From Methylotenera_A sp044228245 (GTDB taxonomy: Bacteria > Pseudomonadota > Gammaproteobacteria > Burkholderiales > Methylophilaceae): 64,000 bases of DNA. The DNA lies in assembly GCA_044228245.1 (NCBI GenBank), contig JBGAVG010000003.1, forward strand, positions 186,001-250,000. Direction: 5' to 3'. Below the pieces are notes generated by a model, which worked only from the letters and a program-made list of their open reading frames with translations, did no database searches and had not been told where the DNA came from. Positions 26,897 to 34,708 of this stretch are shown here, piece by piece. The position numbers and the translations under genes were made by a program. Position 1 is the stretch's first letter. Every line of letters starts with the position of its first letter.

Positions 26897-27865
26897 ATGT
26901 CTGTTTTTACCACCCTGACCCTAGATGAAGTGCGCGATTGGCTGCGCGATTTTTCTATTGGCGAAATCCGCGAGCTGCGGGGCATTGCGGCGGGTATTAC
27001 CAATACCAATTATTTTGTCATTACAGAGCATGGCCGCTATGTACTTACCGTCTTTGAGAGAAGCAGTTTTGAAGAGCTGCGGTATTTCGTTGATTTAATG
27101 ACGTTTTTAGCGCAGCATGGTGTGCCTTGCCCCACGCCGATAGCAGATAAGAATGGTGTAAGTCTGCATCTGCTGAAAGCCAAGCCGGCGCTGATGGTGA
27201 CTTGTTTGCAAGGCGAAGACATCGCAACGCCCAACTTAGCGCAAATAAAACAAGTGGCGGTCACTTTAGCAAAAATGCATCTGGCAGGCGAGGGCTTTAC
27301 CCAAATGGGCGTGAATCAGCGCGGGGAAAACTGGCGTACCGCCACCGCGTGCAAAGTGATGCCTAAGCTGAGTGCATCAGACCAGAAATTGCTGCAAAGC
27401 GAATTGGAGTATCAGCATGAGCTGGATGTGCATGCGTTGCCGCGCGGCGTGATACATGGTGATCTGTTCCGCGATAACGTGCTGTTCGCGGGTGATCGGC
27501 TAGGCGGTTTTATTGATTTTTACTACGCTTGCGATGACATATTGCTGTACGACGTGGCCATTGCGGTGAACGAGTGGTGTCTGCATCACACCGGTAGCGA
27601 TATTGGCAGCATCGATGAGGAAAAGATGGAAACATTTTTGTCCGCTTATGAGGCAATGAGGCCGTTCTCACCGCAGGAACGGAAGTATTGGCTTGCGATG
27701 CTGCGGCGCGCCGCATTGAGATTCTGGCTGTCACGGCTGGATGATTTTTATTTTCCGCAGGACGGTGAGTTGACACATACAAAAGACCCGAATCATTTCA
27801 AAAAAATATTGCAGCAATATATCTTGCAGCAAGACAATGATCATGCAGATGATTTGGATGATTAA
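26897..27865 (+). CDS. thrB: Homoserine kinase, ThrB type II (aminoglycoside-phosphotransferase fold)
   Basis: Phosphorylates homoserine on the way to threonine. 322 residues of the APH/choline-kinase-like fold rather than the GHMP fold of E. coli ThrB. Signatures: GITNTNYFVITEHGRYVLTVFE (nucleotide binding), GVIHGDLFRDNVLF (catalytic HGDxxxxN) and GFIDFYYAC (metal-binding D). This form is usual in alpha- and betaproteobacteria. It is followed after 14 bases by the BPSS1780-like gene. Confidence 0.93.
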   Translation: MSVFTTLTLDEVRDWLRDFSIGEIRELRGIAAGITNTNYFVITEHGRYVLTVFERSSFEELRYFVDLMTFLAQHGVPCPTPIADKNGVSLHLLKAKPALMVTCLQGEDIATPNLAQIKQVAVTLAKMHLAGEGFTQMGVNQRGENWRTATACKVMPKLSASDQKLLQSELEYQHELDVHALPRGVIHGDLFRDNVLFAGDRLGGFIDFYYACDDILLYDVAIAVNEWCLHHTGSDIGSIDEEKMETFLSAYEAMRPFSPQERKYWLAMLRRAALRFWLSRLDDFYFPQDGELTHTKDPNHFKKILQQYILQQDNDHADDLDD

Positions 27866-27879
27866 GACAAGGAGTATTA

Positions 27880-28662
27880 ATGGCTATACATGAATCACGT
27901 ACCAAAACAGGCATTAGCTGGGTTACCGAGAGCGTAACCCTGTTTAAGACTACACCAAGAAAATGGCTGTTGCTGGCACTGGCTTACGTGGGCTTGTTCA
28001 TGATGATTCCATCGCTTCCTGGCCTGCAGTTTTTTGCATTCATCAGTATTCTGATCTGGCCCATTTTTCTGGTGGTTGCAATTACGCTTTACCGTAATGC
28101 GGATTACAAAAAACAGCAGAGCCTAAGCGAAATCGTACAGAATGTTCAGCCCAAAATGTCACAATTGATGGCCTTAGGAGGCGCATGTTTGCTCTATGCC
28201 ATGCTGGTGAGCTTTGTGCTGGACAGTGACATGCAGGGCCTGGCTGCGCTGACGCAAAACAAAACGGTGATGACAGAATCGCAGATGATGCATTTCCTGC
28301 AAAAAATGTTTCCGCTATTGTTAAAGCTGACCTTGCTCCTGATTCCGCTGATGATGGCGACCTGGTTTTCCCCCATGCTGATAGCGTTTAATGATTACAA
28401 ACTGGTGAAGGCGATTAAATCCAGTATCGCCGGATCATTGCAATACATGGTTGCGCTAGCGGCCGCATGGTTGCTGCTGACAGCTGGCATCCTGGCGTTG
28501 ATGCTGGTTGTAGGCATTGTCGCAGGCATTATCAGCAGCCTGATTCCTGGGCTGGGCCAGGTGCTGATGTCGATGGTGGTGTTTGGCTGTTTATTGCTGG
28601 CGACTGCACTCATGCTCGCATTCCAGTACGTGAGCTATCGCGACGTGTTCCGCGCAGCTTAG
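27880..28662 (+). CDS. BPSS1780-type integral membrane protein, unknown function
   Basis: 260 residues with about six membrane segments after a hydrophilic N-terminus (SWVTESVTLFKTTPRKW, an amphipathic entry helix as in the BPSS1780 family). No catalytic or transport motif. It has a fine ribosome-binding site (AAGGAG) and follows thrB by 14 bases. Often found next to thrB/polA in betaproteobacteria; role unknown. Confidence 0.8.
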   Translation: MAIHESRTKTGISWVTESVTLFKTTPRKWLLLALAYVGLFMMIPSLPGLQFFAFISILIWPIFLVVAITLYRNADYKKQQSLSEIVQNVQPKMSQLMALGGACLLYAMLVSFVLDSDMQGLAALTQNKTVMTESQMMHFLQKMFPLLLKLTLLLIPLMMATWFSPMLIAFNDYKLVKAIKSSIAGSLQYMVALAAAWLLLTAGILALMLVVGIVAGIISSLIPGLGQVLMSMVVFGCLLLATALMLAFQYVSYRDVFRAA

Positions 28663-28677
28663 ATGGCGCTACCAACT

Positions 28678-28744
28678 GTCATTGCGGGCCTGATCCGCAA
28701 TCTTTTGGTTTAATTAAAAAGATTCTGATTTGCATCAGAATGAC
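28678..28744. repeat. REP-like palindromic element
   Basis: A 67-base element that begins GTCATT and ends AATGAC. It contains the hairpin ATTGCGG-loop-CCGCAAT (28681-28701), an inner pair AATCTTTT / AAAAGATT, and a second hairpin ATTCTGAT-TTGC-ATCAGAAT (about 28723-28742). It fills the gap between the BPSS1780-like gene and the convergent uvrD. The layout is that of dispersed intergenic REP/MITE elements. Confidence 0.65.
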
Positions 28745-28751
28745 ATTAAAT

Positions 28752-30929
28752 CTAAATCTTCTCTAACCTGGCATATTCCATTGCCAGTGTTTTCAAGCCT
28801 TCGCGGCCAAAATTAATTTTAATCACCAGGTTATCCGCATTGCCCTCATAGCTCACCACAACGCCCTCGCCAAATTTGGCATGGCGCACGCTTTGCCCGA
28901 TTTTGTACGGGTAGGCATTGGTGGAGGAGGTCTGGACGCTTGGGCTGGCATAGGCTTTAGCCGTGGGCTTGGTGTTGAGGCGTTTTAACAGCTCTTCCGG
29001 AATTTCATCCAGAAAGCGCGAAGGGATGCCATAACGCACCTGTCCATGCAGCATGCGGCTTTGTGCATGGCTCAGGTAAAGCCGTTGTCTGGCGCGGGTG
29101 ACAGCCACATACATCAGACGGCGTTCTTCTTCCAGTCCGCCATGCTCATAAGCGGCTTGTTCGTGTGGGAACAAACCTTCTTCCAGACCGCTGATAAACA
29201 CGGTTTTGAATTCCAGGCCTTTGGAGGCATGCACCGTCATGAGCTGCAGCGCTTCACGGCCAACATCGGCCTGATGTTCGCCTGCCTCCAGGCTGGCGTG
29301 GGTTAAAAATTGCGTCATTAAGTCTTGCCCGGAGCTAAAGTCAGCATCGCCATCCACATTGTTGTGGTTGCCAAAATCCTGGTTGGTAAACGCTACCGCG
29401 GCGGTCACCAATTCTTCCAGGTTGGCGATACGGTCTTCACCTTCTTTCTCATTCTGATAGTGCGCTTTTAAGCCGGATAAAGTGGTTGCAAGTTCGGCGA
29501 CTTCTGCCAGCGTGATACCATAGGCCTGGTCGATCATGTCGCGTATCAGCGCGACAAAGCCCTCAATGCCCTTGCCTCCCGGCTTGCCATTGCCTACTTT
29601 GTTAATAGCCGCTTGCCACAGGCTGCAATCGTTCTGGCGGGCGCCTTCCTGCAATTGCTCCAGGCTGCGCGCACCGATGCTACGCGCAGGGAAGTTGATG
29701 ACTCTAAGCAAAGCAGTATCATCGTTGGCGTTGGCAATTAAGCGCATGTAAGCCAGTGCGTGTTTGATTTCGGCGCGCTCAAAAAAGCGTAAGCCGCCAT
29801 ACACGCGGTAAGGCAGGTTAGCCGAAAACAGCGCGTGCTCCAAAATGCGCGATTGCGCATTGCTACGGTAGAGCAGGGCGATACTGCCCAGCGCAGCACC
29901 TTCTGCATGCAGCATTTTGATCTCATCGACGATAAACTGCGCTTCGTCGGTGTCGTTATAAGCTTCGTACACCCGCACCGGTTCGCCTGCGCCTGCGGAA
30001 GTCCATAGATTTTTGCCCAAGCGGTTTTTATTATGCGAAATGATTGCATTGGCGGCATCCAGAATATTGCTGTGCGAGCGGTAATTTTCCTCCAGCTTTA
30101 CGATGTTCTGCACCTTAAAGTCGGTCTCAAAATCGCGCATATTGCCCACGCGTGCGCCACGGAAGCCATAAATAGACTGGTCATCGTCGCCCACGGCAAA
30201 CATGCAGTTATCCACGCCAGCCAATAATTTCAGCCATAAATACTGCAGGCGGTTGGTATCCTGAAACTCGTCCACCAATATATACTTGAAGCGGTTCTGG
30301 TAGTGGCCGCGAATGTGCGCATCGCGCTCCAGCAGCTCGTAGCAGCGCAGCAGCAGTTCGGCAAAATCAGCCACGCCTTCCCGGTTGCACTGCTTGTCAT
30401 ACTCTTCGTAAATCTCGCGAAGCTTTTGCGAATGCGCATCATAGGCATCTACGGCATGCGCGCGCAAACCTTCCTCTTTGCAGCCGTTGATGTAGCCTTG
30501 CACTTGCTTAGGCACAAATTTTTCATCATCCACATTCATGGCTTTCATTACGCGCTTAATGGCGGATAATTGGTCGGCCGTATCCAGAATCTGGAATGTG
30601 GAAGGCAAACCGGACTCGCGATGATGTGCCCGCAACAACCTGTTGCAAAGCCCGTGGAACGTGCCTACCCACATGCCGCGCGTATTGATGGGCAGCATGC
30701 TGGTCAGGCGCGTGAGCATTTCTTTGGCGGCTTTATTGGTAAACGTGACCGCCATCAGGCCCATGGGCGAAGTCTGCCCGGTTTGAATCAGCCAGGCGAT
30801 GCGCGTGGTGAGTACGCGTGTTTTGCCGCTGCCTGCGCCTGCTAATATCAGTGCGGACTGGTGCGGCAAAGTAACAGCTTCGAGTTGTTTATCGTTGAGG
30901 CCGGCGAGGATTGCAGATTGAGTTTCCAT
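28752..30929 (-). CDS. uvrD: UvrD-type ATP-dependent DNA helicase II
   Basis: 725-residue SF1A 3'-5' helicase acting in nucleotide excision and mismatch repair. Motif I AGAGSGKTRVLTTR, motif Ia AVTFTNKAAKEM, motif II ILVDEFQDTN, motif III VGDDDQSIYGFRGA and motif VI YVAVTRARQRLYLSHA are intact. The C-terminal tail (GQSVRHAKFGEGVVVSYEG) is the Tudor-like RNA-polymerase-interaction domain of UvrD/PcrA, which supports UvrD over Rep. No LexA-like box is visible upstream. It is downstream of groL on the same strand but separated by a 477-base region. Confidence 0.95.
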   Translation of the reverse strand: METQSAILAGLNDKQLEAVTLPHQSALILAGAGSGKTRVLTTRIAWLIQTGQTSPMGLMAVTFTNKAAKEMLTRLTSMLPINTRGMWVGTFHGLCNRLLRAHHRESGLPSTFQILDTADQLSAIKRVMKAMNVDDEKFVPKQVQGYINGCKEEGLRAHAVDAYDAHSQKLREIYEEYDKQCNREGVADFAELLLRCYELLERDAHIRGHYQNRFKYILVDEFQDTNRLQYLWLKLLAGVDNCMFAVGDDDQSIYGFRGARVGNMRDFETDFKVQNIVKLEENYRSHSNILDAANAIISHNKNRLGKNLWTSAGAGEPVRVYEAYNDTDEAQFIVDEIKMLHAEGAALGSIALLYRSNAQSRILEHALFSANLPYRVYGGLRFFERAEIKHALAYMRLIANANDDTALLRVINFPARSIGARSLEQLQEGARQNDCSLWQAAINKVGNGKPGGKGIEGFVALIRDMIDQAYGITLAEVAELATTLSGLKAHYQNEKEGEDRIANLEELVTAAVAFTNQDFGNHNNVDGDADFSSGQDLMTQFLTHASLEAGEHQADVGREALQLMTVHASKGLEFKTVFISGLEEGLFPHEQAAYEHGGLEEERRLMYVAVTRARQRLYLSHAQSRMLHGQVRYGIPSRFLDEIPEELLKRLNTKPTAKAYASPSVQTSSTNAYPYKIGQSVRHAKFGEGVVVSYEGNADNLVIKINFGREGLKTLAMEYARLEKI

Positions 30930-31019
30930 GCCGATATTATCGCATGGCTGATGGATAAAGTTATGTAACTTGAAGCTGCAGAAAAAAGTGTGAAATAGCT
31001 GGAACTAAGGCAAACAGCA

Positions 31020-31148
31020 TTAGTCTGAATTTGCATGGTAGCAAAGTTCAGACTTTGTTATCTTTCCGCTTCTTTCCTCCCTGAGCGGAAGCCTTAGACG
31101 ATGAGGCATTTTTGCCCCGATTTAATCCCCTTAATCGGGGCTTTTTTT
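31020..31148 (+). ncRNA. Candidate structured small RNA between uvrD and groL
   Basis: Four consecutive stem-loops on the plus strand. (1) AGTCTGAA-TTTGC (31022-31034) pairs with GCAAA-G-TTCAGACT (31041-31054), a 13-pair stem with one bulge. (2) TTTCCGCT pairs with AGCGGAA around a CU-rich loop containing TCCTCCC (about 31063-31091). (3) GCCT pairs with AGGC (about 31091-31108). (4) GCCCCGATTTA / TAATCGGGGC followed by CTTTTTTT (31114-31147), a terminator that works only on the plus strand. No open frame fits. The transcript would be divergent from uvrD; the promoter is not clear. The anti-Shine-Dalgarno-like CCUCCC loop is typical of trans-acting sRNAs. No known family recognised. Confidence 0.55.
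31114..31148 (+). terminator. Rho-independent terminator of the candidate sRNA
   Basis: Stem GCCCCGATTTA / TAATCGGGGC, then seven or more T. The minus-strand side lacks a U-tract, so it ends plus-strand transcription, yet no plus-strand protein gene precedes it. Confidence 0.85.
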
Positions 31149-31225
31149 GAGCGTTGTCAATTTGTAACTGACTTGCATCGAAGTGTAAACCAAGTGTAAT
31201 TTTTACTCAATCTATTTGAGGCATA

Positions 31226-31256
31226 AAAAAGCCCCGCAATTGCGAGGCTTTTTGGT
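31226..31256. terminator. Bidirectional rho-independent terminator downstream of groL
   Basis: AAAAAGCC-CCGCAATTGCG-GGCTTTTT arrangement, nearly self-complementary, U-rich on both strands. On the minus strand it would end the groES-groL transcript about 150 bases after the groL stop. Confidence 0.75.
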
Positions 31257-31280
31257 TTTAGGCTATTCTGAGTTTAGCGC

Positions 31281-31407
31281 ATTTCAACAAGTGAAAGAGG
31301 CTAGAGCAAGGAAGCTAGGAGGGCGTGACGCAGGCAGTATGTATTTATACGACTAGGAACGCCCAACGAAGCTGACACCGCTATCGCCTCTTTAGCGATG
31401 TTGAAAT
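31281..31407. repeat. Long imperfect inverted repeat after groL
   Basis: Left arm ATTTCAACAAGTGAAAGAGG (31281-31300) is complementary, with few mismatches, to the right arm GCCTCTTTAGCGATGTTG (31386-31403) and on to 31407, the last base of the groL stop. Inside it AGCT...GGGCG / CGCCC...AGCT and the tip GTAT-GTATTT-ATAC pair as well, so about 127 bases can form one long hairpin in the groL 3' untranslated region. Confidence 0.6.
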
Positions 31408-33047
31408 TACATCATGCCACCCATACCACCCATTCCGCCACCCATATCCGGCATCGCAGGTGCGTCTTCTTTTGGCAACTCTGCTACCATGCAATCTGTA
31501 GTCAGCATTAAGCCAGCCACTGAAGCTGCATTTTGTAAAGCTGAGCGAGTCACTTTAGTTGGGTCTAGCACGCCCATCTCTACCATGTCGCCATAGGTTT
31601 CGTTGGCTGCGTTGTAACCATAGTTGCCTTTGCCAGCGGCTACGTTATTCACCACAACTGATGGCTCAACGCCTGCGTTGGCAACGATTTGGCGCAATGG
31701 CTCTTCAACGGCGCGTAATACAATTTTCACGCCTGCATCCTGGTCGTGGTTGTCGCCTTTTACTTTGGCAATGGCGTCGCGTGCACGAATCAGCGCTACG
31801 CCACCACCAGCTACGATACCTTCTTCCACTGCGGCGCGGGTTGCATGCAGCGCATCTTCAACGCGGGCTTTTTTCTCTTTCATTTCGATCTCGGTAGTTG
31901 CGCCAACCTTGATGACCGCAACACCACCAGCCAATTTGGCTACACGTTCTTGCAGTTTTTCACGGTCGTAATCGCTCGTCGCTTCTTCGATTTGCGTTTT
32001 GATTTGGCCAATGCGTGATTTGATATTGGCTTCATGGCCTGCACCGTCAATGATGATGGTGTTTTCTTTGCCCACTTCAATGCGTTTTGCAGAACCCAAG
32101 TCTTCCAGCTTCACGTTTTCCAGCTTCAAGCCAACTTCTTCAGCAATTACTGTACCGCCAGTCAAAATGGCGATGTCCTCCAGCATGGCTTTACGACGGT
32201 CACCGAAGCCAGGTGCTTTAACCGCAACAGTTTTTAAGATGCCACGGATGTTATTTACTACCAGGGTTGCCAATGCTTCGCCATCTACTTCTTCGGCAAT
32301 GATCAACAATGGGCGACCGGCTTTGGCTACTTGTTCCAGTGTAGGCAGCAAATCACGGATGTTGGAGATTTTTTTGTCGTGCAACAACACAAATGGATTA
32401 TCCATCAAGGCGATTTGACGCTCAGCGTTATTAATAAAATAAGGTGACAGGTAACCACGGTCAAATTGCATGCCCTCAACCACGTCCAGCTCATTGCTCA
32501 GGCCTGAGCCGTCTTCAACGGTGATCACACCTTCTTTGCCTACTTTGTCCATTGCATCAGAAATGATTTGGCCGATTGAGTTATCGGAGTTGGCAGAAAT
32601 TGAGCCTACTTGAGCGATTTCTTTGCTGGTGGTACATGGTTTTGATTGAGATTTCAAATCTGCAATCGCTGCTTCAACCGCTTTGTCGATGCCGCGCTTC
32701 AAATCCATCGGATTCATGCCGGCTGCAACGGATTTCATGCCTTCACGGATGATTGCTTGCGCTAATACTGTTGCTGTTGTTGTGCCGTCGCCTGCGATGT
32801 CAGAAGTTTTTGAAGCGACCTCTTTCACCATTTGTGCGCCCATGTTTTCGAACTTGTCTTTCAGTTCGATTTCTTTGGCCACTGAAACACCGTCTTTGGT
32901 GATGGTTGGCGCGCCATATGAGCGCTCTAATACCACGTTGCGGCCTTTAGGGCCTAATGTGACTTTAACTGCATTGGCGAGAATATTCACGCCGTTGGTC
33001 ATTTTTTGGCGGACTTCGTCGCCGAATCTTACGTCTTTTGCTGCCAT
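31407..33047 (-). CDS. groL: Chaperonin GroEL (Cpn60)
   Basis: Cytoplasmic folding chamber subunit of 546 residues with the typical C-terminal GGM repeat (DMGGGMGGMGGMM). Conserved blocks: ANAVKVTLGPKGRNVVLE, KDGVSVAKEIELKD, AGDGTTTATVLAQAI (ATP site with catalytic aspartate) and AAVEEGIVAGGGVAL. It follows groES by 34 bases, in the operon controlled by the CIRCE/sigma-32 region upstream of groES. Confidence 0.98.
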   Translation of the reverse strand: MAAKDVRFGDEVRQKMTNGVNILANAVKVTLGPKGRNVVLERSYGAPTITKDGVSVAKEIELKDKFENMGAQMVKEVASKTSDIAGDGTTTATVLAQAIIREGMKSVAAGMNPMDLKRGIDKAVEAAIADLKSQSKPCTTSKEIAQVGSISANSDNSIGQIISDAMDKVGKEGVITVEDGSGLSNELDVVEGMQFDRGYLSPYFINNAERQIALMDNPFVLLHDKKISNIRDLLPTLEQVAKAGRPLLIIAEEVDGEALATLVVNNIRGILKTVAVKAPGFGDRRKAMLEDIAILTGGTVIAEEVGLKLENVKLEDLGSAKRIEVGKENTIIIDGAGHEANIKSRIGQIKTQIEEATSDYDREKLQERVAKLAGGVAVIKVGATTEIEMKEKKARVEDALHATRAAVEEGIVAGGGVALIRARDAIAKVKGDNHDQDAGVKIVLRAVEEPLRQIVANAGVEPSVVVNNVAAGKGNYGYNAANETYGDMVEMGVLDPTKVTRSALQNAASVAGLMLTTDCMVAELPKEDAPAMPDMGGGMGGMGGMM

Positions 33048-33065
33048 GTTAAATCTCCTGTGTTC

Positions 33066-33077
33066 TTAAACGTTTAA
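33066..33077. promoter_or_regulatory. Perfect 12-base palindrome in the groES-groL spacer
   Basis: TTAAACGTTTAA, located 18 to 29 bases before the groL start codon. The inner ten bases TAAACGTTTA recur in another spacer at 26405-26414. The central CG and symmetry resemble LacI-family operators, but function is not shown. Confidence 0.25.
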
Positions 33078-33081
33078 TTGA

Positions 33082-33369
33082 TTATTCAACAATCGCCATG
33101 ATGTCTTCTTCGCGCATCACCAGTAACTCTTCGCCGTCCACCTTCACGGTTTGGCCAGCGTATTTACCGAATAAGACTTTATCGCCAACTTTTACATCCA
33201 GCGCAATGATTTTGCCGCTATCGTCACGCTTGCCGTTGCCAACTGCTTGCACTATGCCTTGGTCTGGCTTCTCGGTGGCAGAATCTGGAATGACGATACC
33301 TGATGCGGTGGTGCGTTCTTCTTCGGAGCGTTTTACAATAACGCGATCATGTAATGGACGAATTTTCAT
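33082..33369 (-). CDS. groES: Co-chaperonin GroES (Cpn10)
   Basis: 95 residues. MKIRPLHDRVIVKRSEEERTTASGIVIPDSA carries the N-terminal strand and the GroEL-binding mobile loop (TASGIVI); DKVLFGKYAGQTVKVDGEELLVMREEDIMAIVE is the conserved C-terminus. It forms the lid of the GroEL chamber. The start has a strong AGGAGAAA ribosome-binding site. Regulation by the upstream CIRCE element is expected. Confidence 0.98.
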   Translation of the reverse strand: MKIRPLHDRVIVKRSEEERTTASGIVIPDSATEKPDQGIVQAVGNGKRDDSGKIIALDVKVGDKVLFGKYAGQTVKVDGEELLVMREEDIMAIVE

Positions 33370-33429
33370 TCAATTTCTCCTAATGGGTTACTATGTAAAT
33401 TTTATAAATTGCTTAGGCAACGCGGCATT

Positions 33430-33456
33430 TTAGCACTCGAAGCCTTGGATTGCTAA
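33430..33456 (-). promoter_or_regulatory. CIRCE operator (HrcA binding site) upstream of groES
   Basis: TTAGCACTC - GAAGCCTTG - GATTGCTAA: the consensus TTAGCACTC-N9-GAGTGCTAA with a single mismatch in the right half. It lies in the divergent spacer about 60 bases upstream of groES. HrcA represses groE through this element in many bacteria; hrcA itself is not in the window. Confidence 0.92.
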
Positions 33457-33483
33457 ATTTGGGATTGAATTTATTTTTTCAAG
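33457..33483 (-). promoter_or_regulatory. Sigma-32-like heat-shock promoter of groES-groL
   Basis: Read on the minus strand: CTTGAAA (33483-33477), a 12-base spacer, then TCCCAAAT (33464-33457), resembling CTTGAAA / CCCCATNT. The predicted start would fall in CIRCE, just downstream, so HrcA would block it. A TATAAA at 33401-33406 (minus) could add a housekeeping start. Confidence 0.55.
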
Positions 33484-33528
33484 AGTAAATTGACAACAAA
33501 TGATGTTAACAATTGATAAGGGTGTGTT

Positions 33529-34104
33529 TTGGCAGAGCAAAATCTATCGGCTGTAAATCAGCCAGAAGCTGCAATTCAACAGATCAATCTGGGCTATAAC
33601 GCCGAGCAGGACAGGTTGTTGTTGCGGGTGGGGCTGGCGGACAATTCTGAGCTGTTAGTATGGCTGACGTATCGTGTGGCAAAACGGATTTGGCAATTAT
33701 TGAATAACGAAGCACATATCCCTACCGCAACGTCTATTCAAATAGAGGAAATGCCAGAACGGGCTGTAGAGCAGTTTAAGCACGAGATGCAAGTGGCCGA
33801 GACGCTACAGAAAATGGATTTTGCAACCGAATATCAGCCTAGAAAAGAGGTGGTAAACGATGGTGCCATGCTGGCGACCAATGCTTTACTCGTTAGTCGT
33901 GCACAGAAGCCGCCCGTGCTTGAAATGCCATGTCTGGAAGGCATCACGGTACGCATGAATTTAACGCAGGAGCTTATTCTGGCGTTATGCAATATGTTGC
34001 AGCTGACCTGCAAAGAAGCCGCATGGGAAATGGGCGCAGCCATTCAAACACAAGCACAGACACCGTTGGTAACTGATGCGAGCGTGAAAAAAATACTGCA
34101 CTAA
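33529..34104 (+). CDS. Conserved hypothetical protein, unknown
   Basis: 191-residue soluble protein of mixed alpha/beta character with no signal peptide or membrane segment. The N-terminal part (INLGYNAEQDRLLLRVGLADNSELLVWLTYRVAKRIWQLL) reads like a beta-sandwich followed by helices. No motif tied to a function. The only reasonable start is TTG at 33529; the next in-frame ATG would cut away the conserved-looking region. It is divergent from groES and shares its regulatory spacer. Confidence 0.7.
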   Translation: MAEQNLSAVNQPEAAIQQINLGYNAEQDRLLLRVGLADNSELLVWLTYRVAKRIWQLLNNEAHIPTATSIQIEEMPERAVEQFKHEMQVAETLQKMDFATEYQPRKEVVNDGAMLATNALLVSRAQKPPVLEMPCLEGITVRMNLTQELILALCNMLQLTCKEAAWEMGAAIQTQAQTPLVTDASVKKILH

Positions 34105-34116
34105 AAGTGCTGTAGA

Positions 34117-34524
34117 TCAGCCTAAAGAAATTTTTGTCTGCTGGATAATTTCTTCTGCAGTAGACGCATCGTAAAAAATCCCTGAACCTTTAGCAACCAC
34201 GCGCATACGTGTGGTGTTGGGGCTGATGGGTTCGAGCTGAATTTCAATTTTGCGCTCAGGAGTTTTGGCAGTCACAAAGCGGATATTGCTTTTTTCTTGC
34301 ATGCTATCGGAGACCAGTTTGATTTGCATGCGCTCCAATGCGCGAATGGTAGCGACCCTGACTTTGGCTTGTGGCGCTGTAAAGGTGCGATAAGTGATGC
34401 CATTCATGGTGTGCGTGATTGCTGCGGAGCCGCCCATGCCGGCAGCGGAAGTAGCGGCTGCCACGCAGCCAGTCAAAAATGCCGCATTAATCAATATAAG
34501 AAAAGCGAAGCAAAAATTACGCAT
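34117..34524 (-). CDS. DUF3568-type lipoprotein
   Basis: 135-residue lipoprotein precursor. A hydrophobic signal ends in the lipobox LTGC (C20). A glycine/alanine-rich linker precedes the domain with YRTFTAPQAKVRVATIRALERMQIKL and ERKIEIQLEPISPNTTRMRVVAKG, resembling DUF3568. Probably periplasmic and membrane-anchored; role unknown. It is convergent with the 33529 gene, 12 bases apart. Confidence 0.8.
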   Translation of the reverse strand: MRNFCFAFLILINAAFLTGCVAAATSAAGMGGSAAITHTMNGITYRTFTAPQAKVRVATIRALERMQIKLVSDSMQEKSNIRFVTAKTPERKIEIQLEPISPNTTRMRVVAKGSGIFYDASTAEEIIQQTKISLG

Positions 34525-34708
34525 TCCAGTCCACCATATAATGATTTGTTATTTAGGATAACTAGCTTATCCATTTTATTAAAAACTGTCAACACAAATC
34601 AATATAATCAAAGTGTTACAGGTGTTTATTAATCAATCACAATTTGTATATGGCTTTGCTGATTTCGATAATGCCATTTGTGGTGAGGGTAGGGCATAAT
34701 AGCCATAT

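Noticed and set aside
31173..31256. TTGCAT-16-TGTAAT promoter followed by a terminator, as a 50-base RNA
   Set aside because: Matches are modest and the terminator is better explained as the groL terminator.
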